A stretch of DNA of 64,000 nucleotides from Aerococcaceae bacterium zg-252 (GCA_016237705.1 CP066204.1:1374001-1438000), one strand, 5' to 3'; shown: positions 26,942 to 36,639, counted from the first letter of the stretch. Notes: generated from the letters alone by a model not told the origin. Numbers and translations are program-made.

Positions 26942-27805
26942 TTAAGCATTTCGTTTTGGTTGCCATTCATTTAATATCGTTGCACACAAAATCATCATCG
27001 TACCGATTAATTGCATAACAGTCATACCTTGTTGTAAAAACAATAGAGAAAATAAAATGGCTGTAATTGGGTCAAGATACGTTAATAATGATGCAGTCTG
27101 TGACGGTAGACGGTCAAAAGCTGAAAATAACAGTACATAAACAAACCCAGTATGCAAACTACCAATAATGAATAATAATACCCACTGTGTAGGTGAAATC
27201 AACCATTCTCCCATAGGAATCGTATTGGCAACATATACGCTCATAACAATAGCAGCAATCAGTAATTGCCAAAAGGTTTTCACCATGACATCTAATCCTT
27301 TAATCAGTTTATTAACAATCATAATACTCGCATACAAACTAGCTGCAATTAAACCATATAGAACTCCTTGCAATTGAGTTTCCTGATGACCAGTTAGCAC
27401 CCCAGAAATAAGCACTGCCCCAATGACTGCAAATAGCGTTAACCCAATTTGACGCTTTGTTAAACGCTCTTTAAAAAATAATGGCGACAATAAGATAATA
27501 ATAATTGGTGCCATATAATAACATAAAGTAGCAATCGCAATAGTCGTATATTGATAGGCCTCAAAGAGAAAAATCCAATTAAACCCCATTGCAAAACCCG
27601 AAATCAATAACCCTAATCCATTTTTCTTAATGCTTTTCCAGTCAAATGAGCGTCCTGTTACTTTTATCCAAGCAAAAATGAAAATCGACCCAATAACAGC
27701 ACGACATAGTGCAATAAAAGCAGACGGCAATTGAATATAATGTACAAAAACACCAATACTACCGACAACTGTCATTGCAAAAATTAATTTCAACTTATCA
27801 TTCAT
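26942..27805 (-). CDS. EamA/DMT-family transporter
   Basis: A 287-residue protein of ten hydrophobic segments made of two EamA repeats. The family is seen in the repeated pattern: IALCRAVIGSIFIFAWIKV in the first half and LLTYLDPITAILFSLLFL in the second. Members export metabolites or amino acids; the substrate here is unknown. AAGGAG precedes the ATG with a longer spacer. It follows a HAD phosphatase gene by 61 bases on the same strand and may be co-transcribed with it. Confidence 0.9.
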   Translation of the reverse strand: MNDKLKLIFAMTVVGSIGVFVHYIQLPSAFIALCRAVIGSIFIFAWIKVTGRSFDWKSIKKNGLGLLISGFAMGFNWIFLFEAYQYTTIAIATLCYYMAPIIIILLSPLFFKERLTKRQIGLTLFAVIGAVLISGVLTGHQETQLQGVLYGLIAASLYASIMIVNKLIKGLDVMVKTFWQLLIAAIVMSVYVANTIPMGEWLISPTQWVLLFIIGSLHTGFVYVLLFSAFDRLPSQTASLLTYLDPITAILFSLLFLQQGMTVMQLIGTMMILCATILNEWQPKRNA

Positions 27806-27866
27806 ATATACCTCACTGCTCCTTATTATAAATTAATTCGTTTTTTAGTCGATGCGAATACAATTA

Positions 27867-28685
27867 TCAATCTTCACTTTTTCCATTAAAATATTGATTC
27901 ATCACATCAACTAATCCGTCATCATCATTCGACTTGGTTATTTCATCTGCTAATGATTTTAAATAGTCCGTTGCATTTGCCATTGCCACTCCGACACCGG
28001 CAACTTCAATCATTGACGCATCATTATTGCCGTCACCACACGCTACTACTTGCTCGACCGTATAACCTAAATGCGATACTAATTTCTTTATCGCATCTCC
28101 TTTTGATACTTCACGGTGCATAAATTCAATAAAATATGGTTTGGAAGTTGTCGCATAAGTAGACTGACCAAATTGACCGTCTAATGCTGTATTCACTTCT
28201 TCAACGATTGTTGGATTGCCCACTCCAATTAATTTAAGTTGTGGTGTTTCAATTGAAGATATATATTCCGGACTATAATGATACGGAATACCTGTTAATT
28301 CCGCTTCAATATGTGAGTAATCATTCTCATAATCAATAATAATTTCATCATCTGTATAAGAAATCACTGATAAGGATTGTGCTTGAATATAGTCAATAAT
28401 TTCACGTTGCTCTTCTAATTCTAAACGTTTACTATATAACTCACTTTCATCGTCCATTTTCGTAATGACTGCTCCATTAAAGGAGATAATATACGAATGA
28501 TACTGGTCTAATTTTAACTCTTTCGCTGTTTCAATCATCGACTTAGTCGGACGTCCACTCGCTAAGACTAAATAATAACCGTCTTCTTGCAATTGCATTA
28601 AACGTTCACGTGTCTTAGGGGTGATTTGACGCTGACTATTCAGCAATGTATCATCAATATCCAATATTAAAAATTTGTAATTCAT
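27867..28685 (-). CDS. Cof-type HAD-IIB phosphatase
   Basis: A 272-residue haloacid dehalogenase-like phosphatase. Motif I LDIDDTLLNS, motif II LASGRPT, motif III lysine in GDAIKKL and motif IV ACGDGNNDASMIE are all present, with the IIB cap between motifs II and III. Such proteins hydrolyse sugar phosphates or flavin and pyridoxal phosphates; the exact substrate cannot be read. GGAGG precedes the ATG. Confidence 0.93.
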   Translation of the reverse strand: MNYKFLILDIDDTLLNSQRQITPKTRERLMQLQEDGYYLVLASGRPTKSMIETAKELKLDQYHSYIISFNGAVITKMDDESELYSKRLELEEQREIIDYIQAQSLSVISYTDDEIIIDYENDYSHIEAELTGIPYHYSPEYISSIETPQLKLIGVGNPTIVEEVNTALDGQFGQSTYATTSKPYFIEFMHREVSKGDAIKKLVSHLGYTVEQVVACGDGNNDASMIEVAGVGVAMANATDYLKSLADEITKSNDDDGLVDVMNQYFNGKSED

Positions 28686-28734
28686 TATAGTCCTCCTATT
28701 TGACTCAAATGTAATAAAACAATGCCCATGTCAT

Positions 28735-28773
28735 AAGTTTAAGTCAGAGCATCCTCGCTCTCACTATTCATTA
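28735..28773 (-). repeat. Stop-anchored repeat family, partial unit C (DUF554 stop)
   Basis: Only one end of the unit is left: AAGTCAGAGCATCCTCGCTCTCACTATTCATTA, ending with the DUF554 stop codon at 28771-28773. The rest is missing. Confidence 0.6.
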
Positions 28774-29499
28774 AAATAACGGTAAAACAAAGTGTTGCCA
28801 CAGCCAACTAATTGGTATGACTAACACCATTGCCGGTATCATCTCTGCTGTTGGCGTTCGTTTTAAATCTAACATTCGAAAAGCAACTGCTAAAATTAAA
28901 ATACCCCCACAGGATTTAAAATCATTAACCATTATCGGATTCATCAATGGTGCAATCCAATGCGATAGCATAAAAATGGATAGAAAAATAATGGTTTGTG
29001 GTATTGCAATCATACTGACAACAAGTCCTAAATTACAGGCGAAAATAGCCGCAGTAAAAAAATCTAAAATCGATTTGGTAATCAATAAACTATGGTCACC
29101 CTCAATCCCTGAAATTAATGTGCCGTATAATCCCGTTCCACTCGCACAAAATAAAACTAAAATCGTTAACAATTCATTATCAAAGGTTTTCCCTTTTAAC
29201 CCATTATGTTGTATCGGCAGCACTTTTTGAATCATTCGATTAAGCCATTGCCCCATTTTAACCATTAACTCTTCTAAATTAAGTGCAACACCTAAAATCG
29301 TACCAAAAATAATAGCAAAAACAACGGCAGACAAATTTTCCATTAAAATAATGGACGGAATCGCCATTGCAAATGAACAAATACCAAACACAATTACTAA
29401 TTGTTGTTTCATACGCTCACTTAAATAGTTGCCGAACAAGCCACCAAATAAACCACCTGCAATAATGGACAGGGAATTAATCAAAACTCCTATTGGCAT
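28771..29499 (-). CDS. DUF554 family membrane protein
   Basis: A 242-residue protein with about seven hydrophobic segments, starting PIGVLINSLSIIAGGLFGG with the glycine-rich opening of the DUF554 (YdfK-like) family. Internal motifs NLEELMVKMGQWLNR and CASGTGLYGTLISGI are typical. Function unknown; a role in transport is only a guess. AAAGGA precedes the ATG and the gene starts 4 bases after the glycosidase stop, so they share a transcript. Its stop is covered by a repeat remnant. Confidence 0.88.
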   Translation of the reverse strand: MPIGVLINSLSIIAGGLFGGLFGNYLSERMKQQLVIVFGICSFAMAIPSIILMENLSAVVFAIIFGTILGVALNLEELMVKMGQWLNRMIQKVLPIQHNGLKGKTFDNELLTILVLFCASGTGLYGTLISGIEGDHSLLITKSILDFFTAAIFACNLGLVVSMIAIPQTIIFLSIFMLSHWIAPLMNPIMVNDFKSCGGILILAVAFRMLDLKRTPTAEMIPAMVLVIPISWLWQHFVLPLF

Positions 29500-29503
29500 A
29501 CAT

Positions 29504-31246
29504 TTAATCCTTTCTTGCTAAATAAATTAAACAACCTTGTGGTAGGACATTATTTCCTTGCCCCACTTGATGATGTAAGAGTATTTGCTCTATATTAGGC
29601 ACTTCAATCGCTCGATTATCCGTTCGATTCCAAATCGCTATCAATTGATGATTTTCTTCATCTACATCATCAAAACTTACTACCAATCGTGTATTATCCC
29701 ATTCGATACGTGATACTTGATAGGTAATGGTAGGTTGATATTGTTTTCTCAACTGAATCAAAGCGACAAACCACTGATACAACTCACCTTTTTGTGCAAC
29801 TTTATCCCACAACATCACTCGTCGACAGTCAGGGTCATGTGCCCCCTCCATTCCGATTTCTGTACCATAGTAGATACATGGTGAACCGGTCATTAAAAAT
29901 AGAAAAGCAAATGCCGATTGGACGGCAGCGACATTACCATTAGCTGCTGTCATCACTCGTTGCGTATCATGCGAGTCTAACAAATTAAACATCACTTCAA
30001 CGGTTTGTCGGCGATACAACATTTCATAATCAGCTAATCGCTCAACGAACGCAGCAGTCGAAAGTGTCTGGTCGATAAAATATTCTTTGATGTAATCCGT
30101 ATAGGCATAATTCATCACACTATCGAGTTCATCACCATTCAACCAACTTTGTGAATTGTGCCAAATTTCTCCTAAAATAAACACGTCAGATTTAACGGCT
30201 AAAACTTCTCGCCTAAATCTCTTCCAAAAAGCATGGTCAATTTCATTCGCCACATCTAATCGCCAGCCGTCAATATCAAATGTTTCAATCCAATATTTTG
30301 CTATGTCGATTAAATAATCAGCTACCTCAGGATTCGCCGTATTTAATTTCGGCATTTTTTCAACAAATGCAAAAGTATGATACGCTGGATTATCGACATT
30401 AAACACTTCGTCCATTGGCCAGTGTTGAATATGAAACCAATTATAATAACGAGATTCTGTTCCATGTAATAGCACATCTTGCCACTGTGGTGAACGTATT
30501 CCTATATGATTAAATACAGCATCCAACATAATGCGAATGCCTCTTTGATGTGCAGCTTGTACCAATTCAGCAAATACTTCTTTTGTACCAAAATGAGAAT
30601 CAATTTCATAATAATTAATCGTATCGTATTTATGATTGCTCGGCGATTCAAAAATCGGACATAAATAAATCCCATTAATTCCCAAAGCACTCAAATCATC
30701 TAAATGCTGAATCAGTCCCCTTAAATCGCCACCATAAAATTGATTACTCGATAACACTGGACTATCTTCCCATGCAAGACTACCTTTAGGACTAATAGTA
30801 GGGTCGCCATTAGCAAAGCGTTCTGGAAATATTTGATACCAAATGGTTTCTTTCACCCATTTAGGTGCGTCAAAACGGTCAATCTCATGCAAATATGGTA
30901 AACGGAAATAATCCGACGGATTAGCAAAGTTATCAAATGAGAAAAATCCTTTTTCCCCATAAAAATACGCTACTTGGTCTTTCATCAGCTCAAAAAAATA
31001 CATCAGACGCTGATGTGGCATCGTCAAACTTACTTGCCAATAGTCATGGCAAACACCTTGTGCAATCCGTTGCATCTCTAGCACTCGAATTGCTGCTGGC
31101 TGGTTAAATAAATATGGGTCGACTACATGTACACGTACTAATTCAACATCATTTTTTGCCGTTCGAATTCTAAGATGAACTTGTTGCTGCTTATATAAAT
31201 AGGCAAACTCTGATTCTGGACGATGATAGACACCTGCTTGATTCAT
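29504..31246 (-). CDS. GH13 neopullulanase/cyclomaltodextrinase-type glycosidase
   Basis: A 580-residue cytoplasmic alpha-glucan hydrolase of the GH13_20 type with an N-terminal CBM34-like domain (about 1-120), which in this group forms the dimer. Catalytic residues are in the four conserved regions: DAVFNHIG, GWRLDVANEID (nucleophile Asp), FILGEIWH (acid Glu) and NLLDSHDTQR (Asp). It would trim maltodextrins, pullulan or cyclodextrins. No signal peptide is seen. It precedes DUF554 by 4 bases and follows a repeat block downstream of relA. Confidence 0.92.
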   Translation of the reverse strand: MNQAGVYHRPESEFAYLYKQQQVHLRIRTAKNDVELVRVHVVDPYLFNQPAAIRVLEMQRIAQGVCHDYWQVSLTMPHQRLMYFFELMKDQVAYFYGEKGFFSFDNFANPSDYFRLPYLHEIDRFDAPKWVKETIWYQIFPERFANGDPTISPKGSLAWEDSPVLSSNQFYGGDLRGLIQHLDDLSALGINGIYLCPIFESPSNHKYDTINYYEIDSHFGTKEVFAELVQAAHQRGIRIMLDAVFNHIGIRSPQWQDVLLHGTESRYYNWFHIQHWPMDEVFNVDNPAYHTFAFVEKMPKLNTANPEVADYLIDIAKYWIETFDIDGWRLDVANEIDHAFWKRFRREVLAVKSDVFILGEIWHNSQSWLNGDELDSVMNYAYTDYIKEYFIDQTLSTAAFVERLADYEMLYRRQTVEVMFNLLDSHDTQRVMTAANGNVAAVQSAFAFLFLMTGSPCIYYGTEIGMEGAHDPDCRRVMLWDKVAQKGELYQWFVALIQLRKQYQPTITYQVSRIEWDNTRLVVSFDDVDEENHQLIAIWNRTDNRAIEVPNIEQILLHHQVGQGNNVLPQGCLIYLARKD

Positions 31247-31263
31247 TAACTCACTCTTTTCTA

Positions 31264-31365
31264 GTTTACTTAGGTTGACTGGGCGTTCACTAAAGCATAG
31301 CTCTTATATAAATAATACTTCAGTGGTTCAAGTCAAAACACCCTCGCTTGTCGCACTTTTGTAAT
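31264..31365 (-). repeat. Stop-anchored repeat family, unit D2
   Basis: Diverged unit: GGTTGACTGGGCGTTCAC, then CTTCAGTGGTTCAAGTCAAAACACCCTCGC. The centre is A/T-rich and only weakly paired. Adjacent to D1 in tandem. Confidence 0.65.
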
Positions 31366-31490
31366 CCGGCTCGTTCGGGCAACCTCGACATCCACTTCGC
31401 ATAGCTCTTGAAGTGCTTGCACACTTCTACGACCTCTGCTCCAGTGATTCGAGGTAAAACGCCCTCACTCGCACTTTTGTTTATAAAATT
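31366..31490 (-). repeat. Stop-anchored repeat family, unit D1
   Basis: Full unit with CCGGCTCGTTCGGG, CCTCGACATCCACTTCGC, central stem GAAGTGC/CACTTC, then CTCCAGTGATTCGAGG. Its outer arms are CCTCGA/TCGAGG rather than GGCTTGA/TCAAGCC, a paired exchange. It is 143 bases from the relA stop rather than on it. Confidence 0.8.
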
Positions 31491-31493
31491 TGG

Positions 31494-31626
31494 GCATTAA
31501 GTATCACAATGACTTGCACGCTATAGCTGATACATCATGCTATTGACAAGTAATATAAACACTTATGCCCTACATAATCGATATGGGCTGATTAATAACA
31601 CCTTTAAGCATTATTAATCCACCCAT
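31494..31626 (-). other. Tandem hairpins in the relA 3' region
   Basis: Two nested structures follow relA: ATGGG...ATTAATAA paired with TTATTAAT...CCCAT (31583-31626, two mismatches), and GGGCATTAAGT with ACTTATGCCC (31494-31570). Neither has a T run, so they probably act on mRNA ends or are part of a repeat. Confidence 0.5.
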
Positions 31627-31632
31627 GTCCAA

Positions 31633-33840
31633 CTAATTATTTGAAACTCGATTGACTTCATAAACATCTGGAATATTACGCAACTTATTCATTAAATCAT
31701 TCAATTGCGTAGTATTAGAAATCGCAATTTTTACCGTTACGGTAGCCGTACTATTACTGTCCACTTTCCCATTTACACTGCGTAAATTTTTAACCGTATG
31801 GTTCACAACATGTAGAACATCATTGATTAATCCGGAACGATCAAATCCAGTAATTTTGATTTCTGTTTCATAATCAGCAGTTAAATCAGCTTGTTGTTCC
31901 CATTCCACATCAATCGTACGATTCATTAATTCTGGTTCATTTAATAAATTCGGACAATTTTTATGGTGAATCGAAACTCCACGTCCACGTGTAATGTAAC
32001 CGACAATTTCATCACCAGGCACTGGATTACAACAACGACTCAAACGAACCATTAGATTTTCAACACCATTGACTACCACACCACTTTCATGGACAGTTCG
32101 CACTACTTTATGTGCCGGTAATTCTTTCTTGACAGTCTGCAAATTATTTTTTGATTCGCTTGCCTCTTCAACTGGTCGTAAACCTAAATAATTAATAATC
32201 GTTTGTGGCGAAATCTCATTTAAGCCGACAGCTGCATATAAATCTTCAATTGTATTGAAATTAAAGCGTTCTAACAATTCTTTTTCACGATTTTTCTTCG
32301 TCAATGCTTTAACTGATGAACCAACTAATTTTAAGTCACGATCTAACAAATTTTGTCCTTGCTCGCTATACCGGTCACGGTCCAATAATTTGAAATAGCG
32401 TTTAATACGATTTCGAGCTTTACTCGTATGCGTCATTTTCAACCAGTCACGACTTGGCCCATTCGAATTCGGATTTGTTAATATTTCAATAATATCGCCA
32501 TTTTTCAATGTATAATTCAATGGCACAATATTCCCATTAATTTTAGCCCCAATAATTTTATTACCCACTTCCGTATGGATATGATAAGCAAAATCAATTG
32601 GCCCAGACCCAGCTGGCAATTCAAATACATCGCCTTTCGGAGAGAAAATATACACTTGGTCTTTGAAAATATCTTCTTTTACAAAGTCCATAAATTCACT
32701 TGCATTTTGTGCATCATCTTGCAATTCTACAAGATCTTTAAACCATTTCATTTGACGCTCAATTGTATCTTCCACTTGAACTTTTTCAGTTTTACCCTCT
32801 TTATAAGCCCAATGTGCTGCTACCCCGTACTCGGCTACTTCGTGCATTTGATGAGTACGAATTTGAATTTCAACTGGTTTTCCGTATGGTCCAATAATCG
32901 TTGTATGAATTGATTGATACATATTCGCTTTCGGCATTGCAATATAATCTTTGAAACGTCCTGGCATCGGCTTCCATTTAGTATGGATAATTCCTAAGAC
33001 GCTATAACAATCCTTAATAGTATCCACTAATACACGAATCGCTAACAAATCATAGATATGGTCAAAGTCTTTGTTTTGATCCACCATTTTACGATAAATT
33101 GAATAAATATGTTTTGGTCGACCATAGACATCTGCCTTGATACTCATATCTTCAACCGCAATATTAATTTCATTGATTGCTTCTTGAATATATTTCTCAC
33201 GTTCATTACGCTTAGAGTCCATTAGACGAACGATTCTGTAATATTCAGCTTGATTAATATAACGTAACGCAATATCTTCCAATTCCCATTTAATCAAGTT
33301 CATACCAATACGGTCAGCTAATGGTGCATAAATATCAATCGCCTCTTGAGATTTCTCCACTTGTTTTTCCGGCTTTTGAAACTTCAATGTACGCATATTA
33401 TGCAGACGGTCAGCCAGTTTTACCATGACAATACGCATATCTTTCGCCATAGCGAGTAACATTTTACGGTGGTTTTCGGCTAGTGCTTCTTCTTTACTTT
33501 GGAATTTAACTTTACCTAATTTAGTAACCCCGTCTACCAAAAAGGCAACCGCACTACCAAATTCTCGTTCAATATCTTCCAATGTATATTCAGTATCTTC
33601 GACGACATCATGTAAAAAACCTGTCGCAACTGTGGCTGGATCTGATTGTAATTGTGCTAATATCCCAGCTACTTGAATGGGATGCACGATATAAGCTTCA
33701 CCAGATAACCGCACTTGATTTCGGTGGGCATGTGTCGCATAATCCAATGCTTTTTTCACAAAAGCGACATTTTTCTCGTTCATATAAGTTGCACAAATAT
33801 CAATAACTTCTTGTGCTGTTAAATCTTGTGTTCTTGCCAT
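31633..33840 (-). CDS. relA: Bifunctional (p)ppGpp synthetase/hydrolase
   Basis: A 735-residue long RSH enzyme controlling the stringent response. The N-terminal HD hydrolase domain has HPIQVAGILA and FLHDVVEDTEYT, so hydrolysis should be active. The synthetase domain follows with VYGRPKHIYSIYRKM and an intact substrate loop. TGS (about 390-450, IYIFSPKG in VYIFSPKGDVFELPAGS), zinc-finger-like SRCCNPVPGDEIVGYITRG and the C-terminal ACT domain complete it. GGGGTG precedes the ATG at 33838-33840; the frame-start at 33888 is rejected. The gene stands without dtd, its frequent companion. Confidence 0.96.
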   Translation of the reverse strand: MARTQDLTAQEVIDICATYMNEKNVAFVKKALDYATHAHRNQVRLSGEAYIVHPIQVAGILAQLQSDPATVATGFLHDVVEDTEYTLEDIEREFGSAVAFLVDGVTKLGKVKFQSKEEALAENHRKMLLAMAKDMRIVMVKLADRLHNMRTLKFQKPEKQVEKSQEAIDIYAPLADRIGMNLIKWELEDIALRYINQAEYYRIVRLMDSKRNEREKYIQEAINEINIAVEDMSIKADVYGRPKHIYSIYRKMVDQNKDFDHIYDLLAIRVLVDTIKDCYSVLGIIHTKWKPMPGRFKDYIAMPKANMYQSIHTTIIGPYGKPVEIQIRTHQMHEVAEYGVAAHWAYKEGKTEKVQVEDTIERQMKWFKDLVELQDDAQNASEFMDFVKEDIFKDQVYIFSPKGDVFELPAGSGPIDFAYHIHTEVGNKIIGAKINGNIVPLNYTLKNGDIIEILTNPNSNGPSRDWLKMTHTSKARNRIKRYFKLLDRDRYSEQGQNLLDRDLKLVGSSVKALTKKNREKELLERFNFNTIEDLYAAVGLNEISPQTIINYLGLRPVEEASESKNNLQTVKKELPAHKVVRTVHESGVVVNGVENLMVRLSRCCNPVPGDEIVGYITRGRGVSIHHKNCPNLLNEPELMNRTIDVEWEQQADLTADYETEIKITGFDRSGLINDVLHVVNHTVKNLRSVNGKVDSNSTATVTVKIAISNTTQLNDLMNKLRNIPDVYEVNRVSNN

Positions 33841-33876
33841 CTTCTTCACCCCATTCACATTTATTATGTTTTCTAA

Positions 33877-33882
33877 ATTATA
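33877..33882 (-). promoter_or_regulatory. -10 box of relA
   Basis: TATAAT on the minus strand, 17 bases from a weak TTGTGG, about 37 bases before the relA start. Confidence 0.4.
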
Positions 33883-33965
33883 CGACAAAATATATTATTC
33901 CACAATGTTAAAAGCATATTGCTCCAATGGGTAAAACGTTTACTTTTTAGCCACTCTGCCCTACC

Positions 33966-33992
33966 AAAAAAGGAGTCGGTGTTCCCAACTCC
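33966..33992 (-). terminator. Intrinsic terminator of the prmA-rsmE-deoC transcript
   Basis: Minus strand GGAGTTGG/CCGACTCC (one G-U pair) followed by TTTTTT. It lies beyond the two repeat units, so those units are transcribed as part of the deoC 3' end. Confidence 0.8.
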
Positions 33993-34010
33993 AAAATAAC
34001 TTTAACTTAT

Positions 34011-34129
34011 TAAGGTTCGTTCGGCTTGGCTTGACGTCCACTTCGAAATCTTCCTCTGTGCGTTTCACGCACGCCGTCTGTTTTCTCCAGTGATTCAAGC
34101 CAAAATAGCCTCACTCACACCATGTTAAT
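34011..34129 (-). repeat. Stop-anchored repeat family, unit E1
   Basis: One of two tandem 119-base units after deoC. Framework GGCTTGACGTCCACTTCG ... CTCCAGTGATTCAAGCC, central stem GTGCGT-TTC-ACGCAC. It differs from E2 at only about three positions. Confidence 0.85.
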
Positions 34130-34250
34130 TAAGGTTCGTTCGGCTTGGCTTGACATCCACTTCGAAATCTTCCTCTGTGCGTTTCACGCACGCCGTCTGT
34201 TTTCTCCAGTGATTCAAGCCAGAACAGCCTCACTCACACCATGTTAATTA
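34130..34250 (-). repeat. Stop-anchored repeat family, unit E2 (deoC stop)
   Basis: Near-identical tandem copy of E1; its gene-strand edge is the deoC stop codon (34248-34250) followed by TTAACATGGTGTGAGTGAGG. The recent duplication keeps exact register (period 119). Confidence 0.88.
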
Positions 34251-34922
34251 ATATCCACTTGTATCAGCGGGTGCTTGATTTGTTACAATTGCGATTCCTT
34301 TAGACGCACCGATACGGGTTGCACCGGCTGCAATCATTGCTTCTGCTTCGGCAGTTGTCGATACACCACCACTCGCTTTCACACCTAAATCTGCCCCTAC
34401 TGTTTTACGCATTAAACGAATATCTTCCACTGTTGCACCACCAGTAGAAAATCCAGTTGATGTTTTAACAAAGTCTGCACCAGCAGCAACTGCTGCTTGA
34501 CAAGCTTTCACTTTTTCTTCATCAGTCAATAAACATGTTTCAATAATTACTTTAACAATAACTTCAGTCGGAACTGCCTCTACAACAGCTCGAATATCAT
34601 CTTGAACTAAATCCCAATTACCCGCTTTTGCTGCGCCGATATTAATCACCATATCAACTTCATCTGCACCTAATTCAACCGCCTCTTTCGCTTCAAAGGC
34701 TTTTAATGTTGAAGTATTAGCACCTAAAGGAAAACCAATTACTGTACAAACTTTAACATCTGTATTTTTTAATGCTTCAGCTGCTGTTTTAACCCATGTT
34801 GGATTTACGCACACCGACATGAAATCATACTGTGCTGCTTCACTACATAAAACAGCAATTTGTGCTGCTGTTGCGTCTGCTTTTAATAAGGTATGATCGA
34901 TATATTTCGCTAATTTTGTCAT
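34248..34922 (-). CDS. deoC: Deoxyribose-phosphate aldolase
   Basis: A 224-residue class I aldolase that splits deoxyribose 5-phosphate into glyceraldehyde 3-phosphate and acetaldehyde. The Schiff-base lysine is in FVKTSTGFS and the second active lysine in [20 protein letters not shown] is also typical. GGAGGA precedes the ATG. It follows rsmE by 15 bases and ends the prmA-rsmE-deoC run. No other nucleoside genes are close. A tandem repeat pair begins at its stop codon. Confidence 0.97.
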   Translation of the reverse strand: MTKLAKYIDHTLLKADATAAQIAVLCSEAAQYDFMSVCVNPTWVKTAAEALKNTDVKVCTVIGFPLGANTSTLKAFEAKEAVELGADEVDMVINIGAAKAGNWDLVQDDIRAVVEAVPTEVIVKVIIETCLLTDEEKVKACQAAVAAGADFVKTSTGFSTGGATVEDIRLMRKTVGADLGVKASGGVSTTAEAEAMIAAGATRIGASKGIAIVTNQAPADTSGY

Positions 34923-34937
34923 CTTAATTCCTCCAAA

Positions 34938-35684
34938 TTATAATTCTAATTGATAACTTATCGCACTTAAAAAGACAATCGGTGCTGTTTCTGCACGTAA
35001 AATGCGTGGTCCCAAACTACACGAAACAAATCCTGCTTGGGTTAATTGCTCAACTTCTTCTGCAGCCAATCCACCCTCAGAACCAAATACCATTACAATC
35101 GAATCGGTTGGTTTAACAGCTAATAATTGTGATTTTAATTGTTGATGTTCCCCAGCTTTTGCCGTTTCTTCATAGGCAATTAATTTAACTGTATAATGTT
35201 CTGTTTGCTTGATAAATGTTGATAAATTCTGCTGCGACTCAATGACTGGCATCATCACACGATGACTTTGTTCAGCCGCCTCTTTGGCAATTTTCGTTAA
35301 TCGCTCAACTTTTTTATCGGCTTTATTTTCTTGCCATTTCATCACATCACGTTTCAGTGCCAATGGATAAAATTGATGCATGCCACATTCTGTCGCTTTT
35401 TGCACAATCCATTCTAATTTATCATTTTTAGATAAACCACACGCAATCGCAATATGTGGTGCTAATTCAACTCGTGTATCCATTAACTCTAACATGACTA
35501 AACGTGCCTGAGCCGATACTTCTTCGAGTAATTCAGCCACGAAAAGTTGACTCGCACCGTCAACTAGGTATACCTTTGTGCCAATTTTAGCTCGCATCAC
35601 TCTTAATAAATGATGACTATCTTCTGCTGATAATAATACTGTATCTTCTACTGCCAAATTCTCTGATACAAAATATCGTTGCAT
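34938..35684 (-). CDS. rsmE: 16S rRNA (uracil-1498-N3)-methyltransferase
   Basis: A 248-residue SPOUT methyltransferase. The N-terminal PUA-like part begins MQRYFVSENL, and the C-terminal knot carries MVFGSEGGLAAEEVEQL and the family ending SLGPRILRAETAPIVFLSAI. It modifies the decoding-site region of 16S RNA. It starts 3 bases after the prmA stop, the common prmA-rsmE arrangement, and is co-directional with deoC. Confidence 0.97.
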   Translation of the reverse strand: MQRYFVSENLAVEDTVLLSAEDSHHLLRVMRAKIGTKVYLVDGASQLFVAELLEEVSAQARLVMLELMDTRVELAPHIAIACGLSKNDKLEWIVQKATECGMHQFYPLALKRDVMKWQENKADKKVERLTKIAKEAAEQSHRVMMPVIESQQNLSTFIKQTEHYTVKLIAYEETAKAGEHQQLKSQLLAVKPTDSIVMVFGSEGGLAAEEVEQLTQAGFVSCSLGPRILRAETAPIVFLSAISYQLEL

Positions 35685-35687
35685 GAC

Positions 35688-36626
35688 TTATGCCTCCGAT
35701 TTTTTAAGCAATAGTGATACCCACTCGTGCATGATTGTTTTTTGTTCTAATTGCCAACCACGCTTTGCCAGTTCCGATTCTAATTCCGAACTCTTCTCTT
35801 CTAAGATACCACCTAAAATCAGCCAGCCATTCGGTTTTAATAGTTTTGCAGCATCATCGAATAAATTCACTAAAATATGCGGCAAAATATTGGCTACAAT
35901 CACATCTGCTTGATGTGTAATCCCCACTAATAAATCATTGACTGAGAATTCAATATTCGATTGCTCAGGTTGTAAGAGTAAATTTTGTTTCGCACTATCA
36001 ATCGCCTGTGGGTCTAAATCATAACCGTAAATGTGTTCAGCTCCTAATTGTTTCGCTACAAATGCAAGAATACCAGAGCCCGTTCCTACATCTAGCACCG
36101 TTTCGCCACCACGCAACACCATTTCCAATGCCTGTGCACCTAATTTAGTAGTCGGATGATTTCCTGTACCGAAAGCAACACTTGGGTCTAAATACACCAC
36201 TCGCTCATCTAATCTAGCCTGATAATTCTCATACCATTCCGGCACAATTGTTAAAAAACGGCTAATCATTTGTGGCTGATAATGTGCCATCCAATTTGTT
36301 TGCCACTGCTCGTCTTCTTGTTGTCCTTGTTCTAATTGAAACGGTAATTCGCCAAAAATCATAGCTAATTCTGCTTTTATATCTGCTAAATCCACTTCAT
36401 CTTCAAAAAAAGTAATAATCTCTGTATCATGATTCAATTGACTTTGAATTAATTCATCTCGTATCTCACCAAAAAGATTCGGATGATTATCTAAATAACC
36501 TGGTGCGTAATTTACTTCTACTCCAATTGAGCCGAGTTCAAAAAATAAATTGCTCGCTAAATCAATTAAAGACGCTTCAGTCGTATTTACAGTTAACACA
36601 ACTTTATTCCATAATTGTTGTTCCAT
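35688..36626 (-). CDS. prmA: Ribosomal protein L11 methyltransferase
   Basis: A 312-residue class I methyltransferase. The N-terminal substrate-recruiting domain is followed by the SAM fold with VLDVGTGSGILAFVAKQLG (about 178-196) and VIVANILPHILVNLF for the catalytic NxL-type motif. It trimethylates L11. It follows the DUF3013-like gene and precedes rsmE by 3 bases in an operon. Confidence 0.97.
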   Translation of the reverse strand: MEQQLWNKVVLTVNTTEASLIDLASNLFFELGSIGVEVNYAPGYLDNHPNLFGEIRDELIQSQLNHDTEIITFFEDEVDLADIKAELAMIFGELPFQLEQGQQEDEQWQTNWMAHYQPQMISRFLTIVPEWYENYQARLDERVVYLDPSVAFGTGNHPTTKLGAQALEMVLRGGETVLDVGTGSGILAFVAKQLGAEHIYGYDLDPQAIDSAKQNLLLQPEQSNIEFSVNDLLVGITHQADVIVANILPHILVNLFDDAAKLLKPNGWLILGGILEEKSSELESELAKRGWQLEQKTIMHEWVSLLLKKSEA

Positions 36627-36639
36627 AATCGCCTACTTT

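Noticed and set aside
28817-29230. Plus-strand reading frame of 137 codons
   Set aside because: It is antisense to the DUF554 gene, which has a ribosome binding site and family motifs; the frame has no motif.
32575-32913. Plus-strand reading frame of 112 codons inside relA
   Set aside because: Antisense to the highly conserved RelA synthetase region; composition is that of a shadow frame.
34011-34250. Tandem repeats considered as a CRISPR array
   Set aside because: Only two units of 119 bases, near-identical throughout, with no spacers and no cas genes.
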